This document shows positions 1 to 11,104 of a stretch of DNA of 64,000 nt, one piece after another (the first letter of the stretch is position 1; each line of letters opens with the position of its first letter). Origin of the DNA: Beta vulgaris subsp. vulgaris. Lineage: Eukaryota; Streptophyta; Magnoliopsida; Caryophyllales; Amaranthaceae. The stretch covers positions 5,082,352 to 5,146,351 of the forward strand of contig NC_079203.1 in NCBI RefSeq assembly GCF_026745355.1. Direction: 5' to 3'. The notes beneath the pieces are model-generated. The model worked only from the letters and a program-made list of their open reading frames with translations. It was not told the DNA's origin and searched no databases. The translations under genes were made by a program, and so were the position numbers.

Positions 1-249
1 CACAAAACATTAAACACATATGTTAAAAGTTCGATTCCCACATATATTATTTTTAATTAGGTTGTTAACGAATTAATACCAACATTTCCTAGGTGTTCCA
101 AATATCAATAGTTATAGACTTATATCATGTTGGAAACTAACTTTATTTTCTAAATTAACTACATATTATCCTAGCTGAGTATTTATTCCTCAATAAAAAA
201 AAACGTCTCTTAATGGAAGTGTTAACCTTCATCATGGAGTTTTACTACC

Positions 250-645
250 TGTTAGGAAACGATATAGGTTAACATGTACTCCTAAATATTAATCTAGAAA
301 AATCTAGGCAAATATCTACAATATGTGTCAAGGTGTAAATTAGCTAGAAAACACTAGGTCTTTAATGCCTAGAATAATCTAGAATACTACTACTTAAGTT
401 AGCTAGAGTAATCTAGAAATAATGAAAAGAAAATCTTGCCTTAGTCGGTTGATGACTTGACCGACATACCAAGGCTATAAATAGCCACCTAATGTAATAG
501 CATTATACAAGCAATAACAACAACAATATTACAACACCAACTCACTCCCATTGCATCTCCATATTCAACTTCATCCATCAATCACTTATAAAATAAAATC
601 AATCCCACCACACTTCTACATCAATATTTCCTACAATTGGTATCA
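250..645 (+). mobile_element. Older copia-type LTR ending in a truncated primer-binding site
   Basis: The segment opens with TGTTAG, carries a TATA box (GGCTATAAATAGCC at about 473–486) and ends CTACA, followed by ATTGGTATCA. That last string is the first part of the initiator-methionine tRNA binding site found just inside copia LTRs. The sequence stops there because the next LTR begins at 646. It shares short blocks with the neighbouring LTR (for example TATTAATCTAGAAAA) but is clearly a different, diverged LTR. Bases 1–249 upstream show no gene or recognisable repeat. The left boundary is inferred from the TG start only. Confidence 0.55.
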
Positions 646-1064
646 TATTAGATATTAATCTAGAAAATTCTCCATAGTAGTAGAATGATCATGTAATTAT
701 AATATCTAGAGTAATCTAGGAAAATATCCATGAAAATATCTATGTTAGAAAAATCTGGATATCTTTCTAGAATGATGTATAATAATATCTAGCCTAGGGA
801 AAATCCTAGAAAAGTCCTAAGAAACATCTAGATGTAAAAATCCTAGAAAATCTAGAAGATGCACAAGTTTTCTTACCACACCTATAAATAGGTGATGGTG
901 TAAGCATTGAGGATGTATGAAAAACAACATCACAAAATTAATGAAAAAGCCTACCATTTTCCACAAACAATCTCTCGCTTTACCATCAAACAACAACACT
1001 CCTTGATCAAAAACATCTCTTAAACATAAAAGTTCACTACTACTTTCGCTAAACATTTCCAACA
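646..1064 (+). repeat. 5' LTR of the copia element
   Basis: It is a direct repeat of 5245–5664. It is rich in short CTAGA motifs and ends in CCAACA immediately before the primer-binding site. A TATA box lies in its second half. Confidence 0.93.
881..891 (+). promoter_or_regulatory. TATA box in the copia LTR
   Basis: CCTATAAATAG lies about 180 bp before the LTR end, where plant copia LTRs place the promoter of the genomic RNA. The same motif recurs in the 3' LTR at 5481–5491. Confidence 0.6.
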
Positions 1065-1066
1065 TT

Positions 1067-1080
1067 TGGTATCAGAGCCA
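1067..1080 (+). other. Primer-binding site, initiator tRNA-Met
   Basis: TGGTATCAGAGCCA follows the 5' LTR after two bases. It complements the 3' end of plant initiator tRNA-Met, the usual primer for copia minus-strand synthesis. Confidence 0.9.
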
Positions 1081-1162
1081 CTATAATCCAAAGCCTTCAA
1101 CAATTAAACACAAAATAATCCAACTCCCTTAAAAAAAAAAACCAAACACCACATAAATTAAA

Positions 1163-2060
1163 ATGACTTCCCCAAACACTTCAACCTCAAACACATTTAA
1201 TACCCTCAAGTTAATTGGGTACCCACATTTAAGGGAGAAAAATATCAACAATGGTCTATCCAAATGAAATCCATATTTATCTCACAAGATTTGTGGGAAT
1301 TAGTGCAAAATGGTTATGAACAACCAAATGATTTGATCCAAGAAGCTACTTGGGAAGAAACACGACGAAAGCAATATAAACAAAATCGGATAAGGGATAA
1401 TTATGCCCTATCCTTATATATCGGGGAGTAGATGAAACATCCTCCCTACTATTATGGCTGCTACAACGGCCAAGGAGGCTTGGATTATCCTGGAGACAAA
1501 ATATAGGGGCTCCGAAAAGGTAATACTCTTCAAACTCCAATATTTATGGAGAGACTTTGATAATTTTTAATGGTGGAAAATGAAACAATTCAAGAATTTT
1601 TTAGTCGAGTAACAAATATTATAATCAAATCAAACTAATGGAGATAAAATTGAAGATGTCCAAGTTGTTCGGAAAATATTAAGAAGTCTCCCCAAAAATT
1701 ATGATCATATAGTGGCTGCTATAGAAGAGTCTAATAAAGATTTATCTAATTTAAGTTTAACTGAATTAATGGGCTCCCTTCTAGCACATGAAGATAGAAT
1801 GCGGAGATTTATAGAGCAGCCACTAGAACAAGCTTTTCAAGCAAAATTAAAATTCTCTAATAATGGAGAAAATAAAAGTAGAAATGGCTACGGTAAAGGA
1901 GGTACTTCATATAACCGTAGCAGGGGGAGAGGAAGTTATAAAAATCAAGGAATCGAGAAAATAATCAATCTGGCTCCTATTGCAATTTATGTAAGAAAAA
2001 TGGCCATAATACACAAGATTGCCGGTATAAGTGTAAAAGTGCAAAAAGCACACTCATTTT
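1163..2060 (+). pseudogene. copia gag (broken)
   Basis: Translation from the ATG at 1163 gives a copia capsid-like protein. Recognisable pieces are a segment around WELVQNGYEQP, the capsid motif SLPKNYDHIV near 1690, and a CCHC zinc knuckle at 1981–2023 (CNLCKKNGHNTQDC). There is a frame slip near 1235, an in-frame TAG near 1429 and further breaks near 1560–1620. The C-terminal part (1712–2062) stays open but leaves frame just before the knuckle. Gag would coat the RNA in virus-like particles; this copy cannot make it intact. Confidence 0.8.
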
Positions 2061-2151
2061 GAAAAAGATTTTGGTTCCGGCAAAAGGAGGAGGCCAATTT
2101 TACGGAAAATAAGGAGCCTAGAGATCAATTATTTTATACATGTTTAAATGC

Positions 2152-3400
2152 TCACCAAGAGTCAAATGATATATGGTATATTGATAGTGGTTTTTCAAAC
2201 CACATGACTGGCAACAAAAATTCATTTGTCAGTCTGGACGAAAACATAAAAACACAAATTACTCTTGGTGATGGAAGCAACCAAGAGGTTGCAGGCAAGG
2301 GACAATAGCCGTTAGAACAAAAAACAGCTCGTCTAAATTTATTTCTGATGTATTCTATGTCCCCGGGCTTGCACAAAATTTATTAAGTGTAGGCCAACTA
2401 ATTCAAAGAGGCTATATGGTGAAATTTGATGCTAATAAATGCCTCATATTTGATAAGAAAAAAGGGCAATTAATTACTACTACTCAAATGGCTCCTAATA
2501 AAATATTTCCATTAAGAACGCAATTGGAGCATAATGTTGCCCTGAGTTCTGTACTAAATGAGTCCACATTGTGGCATTTAAGATTCGGGCATCTAAATCT
2601 TAACAGTTTAAAACTGTTAAAACAAAAAGAAATGGTGATTGGGCTTCCACCTATAACTAATGAAAGAAAAATATGTGAGGACTGTATATATGGCAAAATG
2701 CATAGATTGCCATTCCCTACTTCATCCTGGAGGGCCAGAGCTCCATTAGAGCTTGTTCATGCAGATATATGGGGCCCTATCAGAAATCCGTCTCTTGGCG
2801 GAAAAAGATATTTTCTATTATTTGTCGATGATTTCACTCGCATGATGTGGGTTTATATCTTGGAGAAAAAGTCGAAGCATTTTCCCACTTCATGCAATTT
2901 AAAGCCTCACAGAAAAACAAAGTGGGCATTCAATAAAAATTCTAAGAACAGATCGTGGGGGAGAATTTACAAGTAAAGAATTTAACAGCTTCTGTAAGGA
3001 GCATGGTAATCAAAAGAGAATTAACTGTCAGACGCACACCTCAGCAAAATGGTGTTGCGGAGAGAAAAATCGGACCATTGCTGAGATGGCCCGAAGCATG
3101 ATGCAAGGCAAAAACTTGCCCAAATGTTTTTGGGCGAAGCCGTACATACGGCTATCTACATTCTCAATCGATCTCCCACGAAGGTCGTCATGGGTATGAC
3201 ACCCTATGAAGCTTGGCCTAAAAGAAAGCCAAGAGTGAGCACCTCAAAGTATTCGGGTGCATCGCATATGCCCACATCCCGAAAGAAAATCGGGAAAAAC
3301 TCGATGGAAAAGGAGAAAAATGTATCTTCATTGGATATAGTGACGAATCTAAAGGATATCGTCTCTATCAACCCGAATCTAAGAGCCTAATAATCTCAAG
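2152..3400 (+). pseudogene. copia protease and integrase (broken)
   Basis: The aspartic protease signature WYIDSGFSNHMTG lies near 2173. The GAG-pre-integrase zinc region (LWHLRFGHLN … CEDCIYGKMH) lies at about 2566–2706. The integrase core follows: HADIWGP at about 2758, DDFTRMMWVY at about 2827, and a GGEF-type second aspartate at about 2950, then CFWAEAVHTAIYILNRSP near 3124. Frame breaks occur near 2300, 2885, 2975, 3060 and 3250. The order and motifs identify it securely, but it is not expressible as one polyprotein. Confidence 0.85.
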
Positions 3401-3658
3401 AAATGTCATATTCGATGAAGGAGCTTAATGGACGTGGATGGAGAATGAATCTCAGCCACGTGAAGGAGATTTTCTTCCACCAAGCCCAAGAGAGATGAAG
3501 GCCCAAATCATCCAGCAACACAATCATCCTCCAGTCCATCATCACCGAGATCTCCAACAACATTCTCGAGATCAGTGAGTCCAACATCAGGATCAAGCTC
3601 TCAAAGCTCAGCTCCATTAGTGCGACGTTCACAAAGAGATTGACGACCACCAAGCTAC

Positions 3659-5237
3659 TTGGAGGATTTCCAGTGCAATCAAGCTATCATGGCTCTCTTC
3701 GCTAGCGAACCACAAAGCTTTCAAGAAGCATCACGAGAAGAGAAATGGATCGAGGCCATGAATGAAGAAATCAAGATGATCGAGAAAAACAACACATGGG
3801 AGCTTGTTGAGAAACCTGAAGACAAAGAAGTCATCGATCTCAAATGGGTCTACAAGGTCAAGTATAACGAAGATGGCTCCATCAGAAATACAAGGCTCGT
3901 CTCGTTGCAAAAGGTTACTCCCAACAACCAGGGATTGAATTTAACGAGACATATGCTCCGTTGTCCGCATGGAGACTATCAGGTCAGTCCTTGCTTTGCT
4001 GCTCAACTTAAATTACCAGTCTTTCAATTAGATGTCAAGTCAGCATTTTTAAATGGGGCTTGAAGAAGAAGTATATGTTGAGCAACCGCAAGGATATCTC
4101 ATCGAAGGCAAAGAAGACAAAGTATACCGCCTTCGTAAAGCTCTTTATGGGCTTAAGCAAGCACCTAGGGCCTGGAATAGCAAAATAGATGGCTACCTAC
4201 TTCAAAATGGGTTTATAAAAAGCCCAAGTGAGCCATCACTATATATCAAGGCTCAAGGATCACAAGATTTTCTCATATTGTGTCTCTATGTAGATGATCT
4301 AATCTACACGGGCACTAATTCAAAAATGATTAAAGAATTTAAGAATGCAATGATGTCGGAATATGAAATGACCGACCTTGGTGCCATGAAGTACTTCCTT
4401 GGCATGCAAGTCAAGCAAAGCCCAGGAAGAATATTTCTCTCACAGGAGAAATATGCAGACGACCTACTTAAGAAGTTCAACATGAGTGAATGCAAGCCAT
4501 TGGCTACACCAATGACACTTAATGAAAAGCTATCTAAGAACGATGACAAAGAGAAGGTCGATGCATCAATATATCGAAGTTTGGTCGGCTCTCTCATCTA
4601 TCTTACACATACAAGGCCCGACATAGTACATGTTGTCAGCATCGTATCCAGGTTCATGAGTGAGCCAAGTAAATCTCACTTGGCAGCAGCAAAAAGGATC
4701 CTCAGGTATGTTAAGGGAACAAAAGGCTATGGTATTATGTACGAGATAGAGGAGAATCACAAGCTTACAGGATACACAGACAGCGATTGGGCCGGAAGTA
4801 TTGACGACCGAAAAAGTACGAGTGGCTACGTATTCCAGCTGGGAACCAAGGCCATATCTTGGTCATCAAAGAAACAAGCAACAGTAGCCCTGTCATCAGC
4901 AGAAGCAGAGTATGTAGCAGCAACAAGTGCAGCATGTGAAGCAGTATGGCTTAGAAGAATTCTCGATGACCTACAACAGACATCAGAAGAACCAACAACT
5001 ATCTACTGCGACAACATGTCTGCAATAGCCATGACAAAGAATCCAGTCTTTCACAGTCGCACGAAGCACATCGAGATACGACATCATTTCATCCGAGAGT
5101 TGGTCGATAAACAAGAGATCGAGCTTCAATTCTGCAAAACGGGGGAGCAACTTGCAGACATATTCACAAAAGCAATTCCAACTGAGAAGTTTATCCAATT
5201 CAGAAGACAACTCGGAGTACAAGAATTTTTAGATTAA
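3659..5237 (+). pseudogene. copia reverse transcriptase and RNase H
   Basis: The N-terminal half (3659–4063) carries WIEAMNEEIKMIEKNNTW and [15 protein letters not shown], then breaks frame in the segment normally reading YKARLVAKG. From 4053 to 5237 a 394-residue frame stays open. It holds the palm motif CLYVDDLIYTG (about 4280), the copia RNase H block YTDSDWAGSIDDRKSTSGY (about 4770), ALSSAEAEYVA and a C-terminal KHIEIRHHFIRE. The 3' half therefore looks intact while the 5' half does not. The terminal TAA at 5235–5237 runs into the polypurine tract. Confidence 0.9.
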
Positions 5238-5244
5238 GGGGGAG
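5236..5244 (+). other. Polypurine tract
   Basis: AAGGGGGAG directly precedes the 3' LTR and is the expected plus-strand primer site. Confidence 0.85.
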
Positions 5245-5664
5245 TATTAGATATTAATCTAGAAAATTCTCCATAGTAGTAGAATGATCATGTAATTATA
5301 ATATCTAGAGTAATCTAGGAAAATATCCATGAAAATATCTATGTTAGAAAAATCTGGATATCTTTCTAGAATGATGTATAATAATATCTAGCCTAGGGAA
5401 AATCCTAGAAAAGTCCTAAGAAACATCTAGATGTAAAAATCCTAGAAAAATCTAGAAGATGCACAAGTTTTCTTACCACACCTATAAATAGGTGATGGTG
5501 TAAGCATTGAGGATATATGAAAAACAACATCACAAAGTTAATGAAAAAGCCTACCATTTTCCACAAACAATCTCTCCCTTTACCATCAAACAACAACACT
5601 CCTTGATTAAAAACATCTCTTAAACATAAAAGTTCACTACTACTTTCGCTAAACATTTCCAACA
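5245..5664 (+). repeat. 3' LTR of the copia element
   Basis: It is a direct repeat of 646–1064, ending CCAACA. It carries the same TATA box at 5481–5491. Confidence 0.93.
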
Positions 5665-5830
5665 CTCCTATGTTGCAATATAGTGGATCCATTACTTTTT
5701 ACTACATGGTCTCCAAGATATTTTTTTGACCATTTACATCTTTAGTTGCATATCAATAAATAGTTGATAGTTCAAAAATACACATTGAGACTATTCACAG
5801 ATAATACAATTATAAATAATTATTTACTTA

Positions 5831-6543
5831 TCTCTATTATATAAGTGAAGGGGTGAGGAAGATGGTGTCCCCTCCCAAAAAGTCTAATATACTCTTAATG
5901 ATTTAAATTCCTTTACATATTTAATAGTCTTTTCTTCTTCCTACTTGCCATATATATTGAACAAGTTAATAATGGAATTGAATTTTAAATTTTAATTAAA
6001 TATTAAATTAAGGAGGATGATTTCCTCTTAATATGTCAGAAAAACTCTGATAAAATATTGAATTGACAATATAACTTGATTAAAACATACGATCTGTACA
6101 AAAAATAAATACTTGAATTCATTTCATATTAATAATTATAATAGTAATATTATAAAATCTAAATGTTGATTATTATTCGATGATCTCTATTTTTTAAATT
6201 GAACTCTTCCACTTTATTAATATTCAACAATTAAGATACACGAATTCTTCCACTTTATTAATATTCAACGATTGAATCTGATACACAAATTCTTCCACTT
6301 TATTTGAGCACATGCTTTAATCTGCTTTGTATTTCCATCACTTATATAATATAGATTTGAATAATGATGAACAAATAACTAAAAAAAAATCAACGAAACA
6401 TTGATTTAAAAGAAATATATTTAAAAAATTAAAAATCATTATAAATGTTTGTTCAAATCAAATTTTTTGTAGCACTGATGAATAACTAATTGAGAAAAAG
6501 AATATTAACGTGACATGCACGCATAACGTGAAAAAAATACTAG
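5831..6543 (+). mobile_element. Non-autonomous Helitron candidate
   Basis: The 5' end is TCTCTATTATATAAG preceded by A. The 3' end has a small hairpin (CACG-CATAA-CGTG at about 6508–6520), an A-run and CTAG, followed by T. Helitrons insert between A and T, begin TC and end CTRR after a hairpin, so every terminal feature fits. There is no coding capacity. The interior holds three copies of a CTTCCACTTTATT unit (about 6208–6302). No target-site duplication is expected. Confidence 0.7.
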
Positions 6544-6871
6544 TTTATAATTAGTGAAAGAATAGGGTTAAAGTAGTAGAGATAAGAGTTAGATTTAGTC
6601 TGACTTTATCTCATATTCTGGTAGATAAAGTCTTGTATAATATTCTCTTATCTTGGTATAATATTCCTTAGGTTGTTATTCTTTATTCCTCTGTAAACTT
6701 ATTTTTTTGTTATTCTGTTGTATTGTGTAACTATCTTACTGTTGCTAGTGATGTATAAATACTCAACTACATTAATGAGATAGTTAAGCTAATCTCAATT
6801 CTTTCATGGTATCAAAGCCGGAAGAATACACAACCTAAATGTTTTTTCGGCTCTTCCACCCCCTTGTTTCC

Positions 6872-7495
6872 ATGGCTAACTCAACTGTTCCTAATGACGT
6901 TGAACCTGGCTGCCCTCTAGTAGTGGTCACCCTCACCAACATCATCAAACTCACCACCACAAATTACCTATCCTGAAAACTCCAGCTTGAAGCCACCCTT
7001 GTTGGCTACAACCTCTTTGAATATATTGATGGTTCTCATCCCCAACCTTTCGCCACCATTACTTCCACTACATCATCCACGCCCACTCCAAATTCCGCTC
7101 ACACCACTTGGGAACGTCAAGATAAACTACTATTTGGCGCTCTCATTGGCACCCTCGACTTCACTATAGTCTCTCTTATCTCTCGTTCATCCACGACCAA
7201 GGATGCTTGGGAAATCCTAGCCCACACTTTTTCCCGCAACTCCCATGGTCATGCTAAACCCCTCAAAGCCAAACTCCGTAATATTACCAAAGGCTCTCGT
7301 GACATAATCGCCTATATGAATGACATACGCGTGTGTGTCGTCCACCTTCCTCTTCTCGGGGATCATGTTAACCTTGAAGATTTAATTGAGTGTGTTCTTA
7401 ATGGGATCCAAGACTATGACTTTAAGGGTGTCATTGACGCTATTAATGCATGTGATACGTTAATCACTATTGACGAGCTTCATGAAAAGCTCTAG
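6872..7495 (+). pseudogene. copia gag of the second element
   Basis: One frame of 208 codons runs from the ATG at 6872 to the TAG at 7493. It is interrupted by a TGA at 6974, where the family has a tryptophan codon (…TTNYLSW…). Later blocks such as TTWERQDKLLFGALIGTL, DAWEILAHTFSR and IAYMNDIR match copia gag of the UBN2 type. The protein would form the capsid. A single base change separates this frame from an open one. Confidence 0.8.
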
Positions 7496-7699
7496 GTGTG
7501 TGAGGTAAACTTAACCTACACTACCATTTCCTCCCCTACTCCCCTCCCAGCTACGGGCCATTACACTACCACCCATCCCACCATTCACTCCCACGCACCC
7601 CCTGCCCACCCACTTGCCAGCACCCCCCAACTCACCCCCACATACTCCACCAAAAATCATCGGCCTGGTCATCCATATTTAGCTATTTTTTTGCAACTA

Positions 7700-9265
7700 G
7701 TTTCTCAATTCAAACTTAAAGTCTCTAGTTCTACTTCTTTTAATTGCAATGCACGCATGTCAATGTAATGAGAGTCATAAACTCCCCTTTCTTAAATCTA
7801 CTTTAGTTTCTCAATCTCCTCTTCAACTTGTTTATACAGATTTATGGACATCTCATGCGTCTTCTATTGATGGATTTAAATATTATGTTATTTTCGTCAA
7901 TTATTTCATAAAGCACATATGGTTTTATACCCACTCAAAAAGACATCTCACACTGCTAATGTCTTGATTCGATATAAAACTCTCGTTGACAAATATTTTG
8001 AGACCCCTCTGAAAACACTCTACTCTGACAATGGGGGGAGGGGGAATATGAAGCCCTTTCCAACTATCTCACCATTAATGGTGTTTCTCATCTCACATTT
8101 CCTCCTCATACTCCAGAACACAATGACTTTGTTGAATGTCGTCACCGTCACATAGTTGAAATGGATCTTTCCCTCCTTTCTCACTCTCACCTTCCTCTCT
8201 CCTTATGGACTTATGCATTTACTACAATTTCCTATCTCATCAACAGGTTGCCTACTCCCACATTACAATGCAAGTCTCGTATCATTGCTTATTGAACTCT
8301 CTGTATCATTGCATATTTAACTCTCCTCCCAATTATCTCAAACTTCGTAGCTTCGGATGCCTCTGGTATCCATGGCTAAAACCTTCCACAACTCATAAAC
8401 TTGATCAAAAATCCGAACCATGTATTTTTTATTCAAAAACACAACGTGCATATCACTGCTTTGACCTTAGCACTAACCGCTCTACACCTCTCATCATGTT
8501 TGCTTTGTCGAACATGACATACCCTATGTCCGTCTCTCCTTCTCACCTTGCGCCTTGCCCTCCAATATTGATGTCTGGTACGCCTCGCTCACCCATCACA
8601 TTCCCCATCTTACAACAGCCTACCCCCTACACCCCTGCCACGCACCATCCCACCTGCAACTCACCCTCTTTTGCCTACAACTCGCTCTTCCCCTCCCCTA
8701 CACCTACATCATTGACTCCACAACATCTGAAGCCTCTCCCATCCCTCCCTATCTCCTACTCCCTCTTTTACCTCATCTGCAACCCACCATCCCTCTCCAC
8801 CACTTACTGGAATCATCACCTACTCCATGAACAAAATCTGAAAACCCAACCCAAATATGCTTATCCAACCTCCCTCCAATCTCGACCCCAAGAACCCAAA
8901 ATCGGTGCCCAATCCTTAAAAGATCCGTTGTCGAAACATGCTATGGACTCTAAACTTGCTACTCTATGCAATCTTGGAACATGGGATTTAGTATCTCACA
9001 ACCCCTCTTGGAACTTGGTTAAATGCAAATGGATTTTTCGAATACAATATCACTCTGATGGCTCCATTGACAGGTACAAAGCACGGGTAGTAGCTAAGGG
9101 GTTTCAACAACTCCCCGAGATTGACTACACTGAGACCTTCAGTCCTATTGTCCATCTTGCCACAATTCGTACACTCCTAAGTCTTGTTGTGACTAATGGT
9201 TGGCATTTACGGCAACTCGACATTAACAATGCTTTCTTGCAGGGCACCCTCCATGAAGATGTATA
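7700..9265 (+). pseudogene. copia integrase and partial reverse transcriptase
   Basis: The integrase core begins near 7830 (VYTDLWTSHAS) and continues with a FVNYFIKHIWFY segment and a second acidic block near 8020. After a proline/serine-rich linker, the reverse transcriptase N-terminus starts near 8930. It reads CKWIFRIQYHSDGSIDRYKA, VVAKGFQQLPEIDYTETFSP and QLDINNAFLQG, then ends. Several frame shifts lie between 7770 and 8210. The enzyme lacks its catalytic palm. Confidence 0.82.
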
Positions 9266-9777
9266 TGTAATATCCCGTATCTATGTAATACTAATTGTCA
9301 GATTAATTATAAATTAGATCTTTCGAAACTAACAAAAACAAGAATTATAGATATTATAAAGTATAATAAGTTATTTCAATTCCTTTTATTTAACCAAACT
9401 ATTGGACGTTAGAACAAGTATATACTTAAGTAAAAATGAGACACTAAATTCAACCGACATTTACAAGAAATGCCCCTATGATCTACAACTCTATCCCACC
9501 TTCTTCCTCTCACTGTGTCCAGCGGGCCCGGGGCAAAATCAAAAAGTGGGCCCTTTAACGCACTAGAGATTAACGGAATTACGCAATATAAAAATTTCTA
9601 CTGTATAGTTTTCATTGAACAAAACAAAAGAAAACAATCGAATAAAAATCTCGAAAATGTATAAACATAAAAATTTCACACTCTGTCTCAGAGTTGTATT
9701 GTGCTTGTTATTTAAAATGTATATAAAAATCTCAAGCATAGAATGAGCATACTTCATTGTTATAATAGATGTGAGAA
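9266..9777. other. Non-coding AT-rich stretch
   Basis: It starts with TGTAATATCCCG, which resembles the LTR start of the chromovirus at 24937, so it may be an LTR fragment that truncated the copia. No matching LTR end was seen. Apart from a GC-rich patch near 9515–9555, I see no gene or clear repeat. Confidence 0.35.
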
Positions 9778-10250
9778 AGAAACAATTAATCGAATGTAAA
9801 ACAATGAAAAACGCACAACAGATTTACGTGGTTCACCAATTTGGCTACGTCCACGAGCATAGAGAAATAATATTTTATTATGTGAGGAAATCAGATTACA
9901 GAGTGAATTAGACTAAATTTGTGGTATAAAACAACTAGGTTAATAACCTATTTATACCTCGCGTTTGAAAAAGTGTTTTCGCTTCAAAACGGGGCACCGC
10001 CCAATCGGATCGAGCGGTATTTTTCCCAAAGCGAGACTGCACTTGGGCCCGATCGGGCGACTGCACGCCAGGTCATAGTTCGCTGAGGCGCCCGATCGGG
10101 AGAACACGCCCGATGCCATCGGACGCCCTACTTGAACAATCTGCTGCCAGACTTGTCTCGGGCCCGATCCGGTGGAACTGCAAAACACTGTATTTCACAT
10201 TTTGTCGAACAGATTCAAGGAATTCTTACAAATCTCCACCTTGACTTGAA
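9778..10250 (-). mobile_element. LTR remnant with antisense polypurine tract
   Basis: A segment around TTTACGTGGTTCACCAATTT (about 9823–9842) is of a kind common in plant copia LTRs. On the right, ACAAATCTCCACCTTGA (about 10228–10244) read on the − strand is TCAAGGTGGAGATTTGT, a typical purine-rich tract followed by an LTR start. This implies a − strand element of which only the 3' LTR and tract remain. The interior (about 9990–10170) is unusually GC-rich with repeated CCCGATCGGG motifs. Boundaries are approximate. Confidence 0.45.
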
Positions 10251-10440
10251 TCCTCTCACAATAAACCAGAAAACAAATGCATTGATTACAACGTGCAGAT
10301 TCCCCCTCATAAATTAACTTCTTCATTTTCTCTCTCATAAATTAACTTCTTTATTTTCTCTCTCATAAGTTCTTCATTTTCTCTATGTTCAAGTTCGTCC
10401 TATGTCTTTTAGTTTTTTCGTTTATTTCTTTTTAATTTTG

Positions 10441-10786
10441 AAATAATTAATATAGTGTAACTTGAAATAATATAGTGTATTTTGAAATGATATAGTGTAT
10501 TTTGACATGATAGTATTTTGCTGAGTTTTTTGGCATATGTTTTGCATGATATAATGTATATTGACATGATAGTGTATTTTGAAATGATATAATGTGTTTT
10601 AACATGATAGTGTTTTGCTGTTTTTTTTTTTAACATGATATAGTGTTGCATGATATAGTGTATATGGATACGATATAGTGTGTTTTGAAATGGTATAGTG
10701 TATTTTGAAATGGTATAGTGTATTTTGAAATGATAGTGTTTTGCTGTATTTTTTTTGGCATGATATAGTGTGTTTTGACATGATAT
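10441..10786. repeat. AT-rich tandem minisatellite
   Basis: Degenerate monomers of about 17–20 bp built on TTTTGAAATGATATAGTGTA and TTGACATGATA repeat across the region and resume briefly after 11097. There is no coding capacity. A hAT-type element splits the array. Confidence 0.75.
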
Positions 10787-11096
10787 TAGGGGTGTGCAAA
10801 AATACCCGATCCGAAAACCCGCCGATTCGATCCGAAACTTTGGATATCCGATCCGATTTTAAGATTTCGAATATTTCGGATCAGGTATCCGGAAAAAAAT
10901 CGGATTTTCGGATCAGATACGGATCGAGATTTTCCAAAAATGTCAACGAACCCGATCCGAAAATCTGGCATATGATCCGAGAACCGGTGATCCAATCTGA
11001 AAAGTCCGGATATCAGAAAATTTCGGATCAGATTCAGATCACAATTCCTCCGATCCGAAATTTTCGGGATCCGATATCCGACATTGAACACCCCTA
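10787..11096. mobile_element. hAT-type MITE, 310 bp, with 8-bp target duplication
   Basis: The ends are TAGGGGTGTGCAAA and TTGAACACCCCTA, forming a short inverted repeat. Both sides carry CATGATAT (10779–10786 and 11097–11104). An 8-bp duplication plus TAGGGGTG ends is the hAT pattern. The interior consists of many copies of a GATCCGAAA/TTTCGGATC motif in both orientations. The host is a repeat array that contains CATGATAT elsewhere, so the duplication alone is weaker evidence than usual, but it lies exactly at the ends. Confidence 0.8.
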
Positions 11097-11104
11097 CATG
11101 ATAT

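Larger units (their letters stand above)
646..5664 (+). mobile_element. Ty1/copia LTR retrotransposon, complete structure, coding region broken
   Basis: The order is LTR, tRNA-iMet primer-binding site, gag, protease, integrase, reverse transcriptase, RNase H, polypurine tract, LTR. Integrase before reverse transcriptase defines the copia superfamily. The two LTRs (419 and 420 bp) differ by about four substitutions and one indel by eye, so the insertion is recent. Despite that, gag and the first half of pol hold stops and frame breaks, so this copy is not autonomous as read. The 5 bases on either side (TATCA and CTCCT) do not match, so no target-site duplication is visible. The LTR starts TATTAG rather than the usual TGTTAG in both copies. 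Confidence 0.93.
6555..9265 (+). mobile_element. Second Ty1/copia element, truncated at its 3' end
   Basis: A short 5' LTR (about 6555–6806) is followed by a primer-binding site TGGTATCAAAGCCGG (6807–6821), a gag frame, integrase remnants and the first part of reverse transcriptase. Coding similarity stops abruptly at about 9265, just after the segment reading NNAFLQGTLHEDVYV. The YVDD palm, RNase H and 3' LTR are absent. The base composition is C-rich, unlike the first copia, so this is a different lineage. Confidence 0.85.

Noticed and set aside
279..5669. CTCCT at 279–283 and at 5665–5669 as a target duplication of a larger composite
   Set aside because: The left CTCCT lies inside the older LTR by its TGTTAG start at 250, and a 5-bp match found after looking around is weak.
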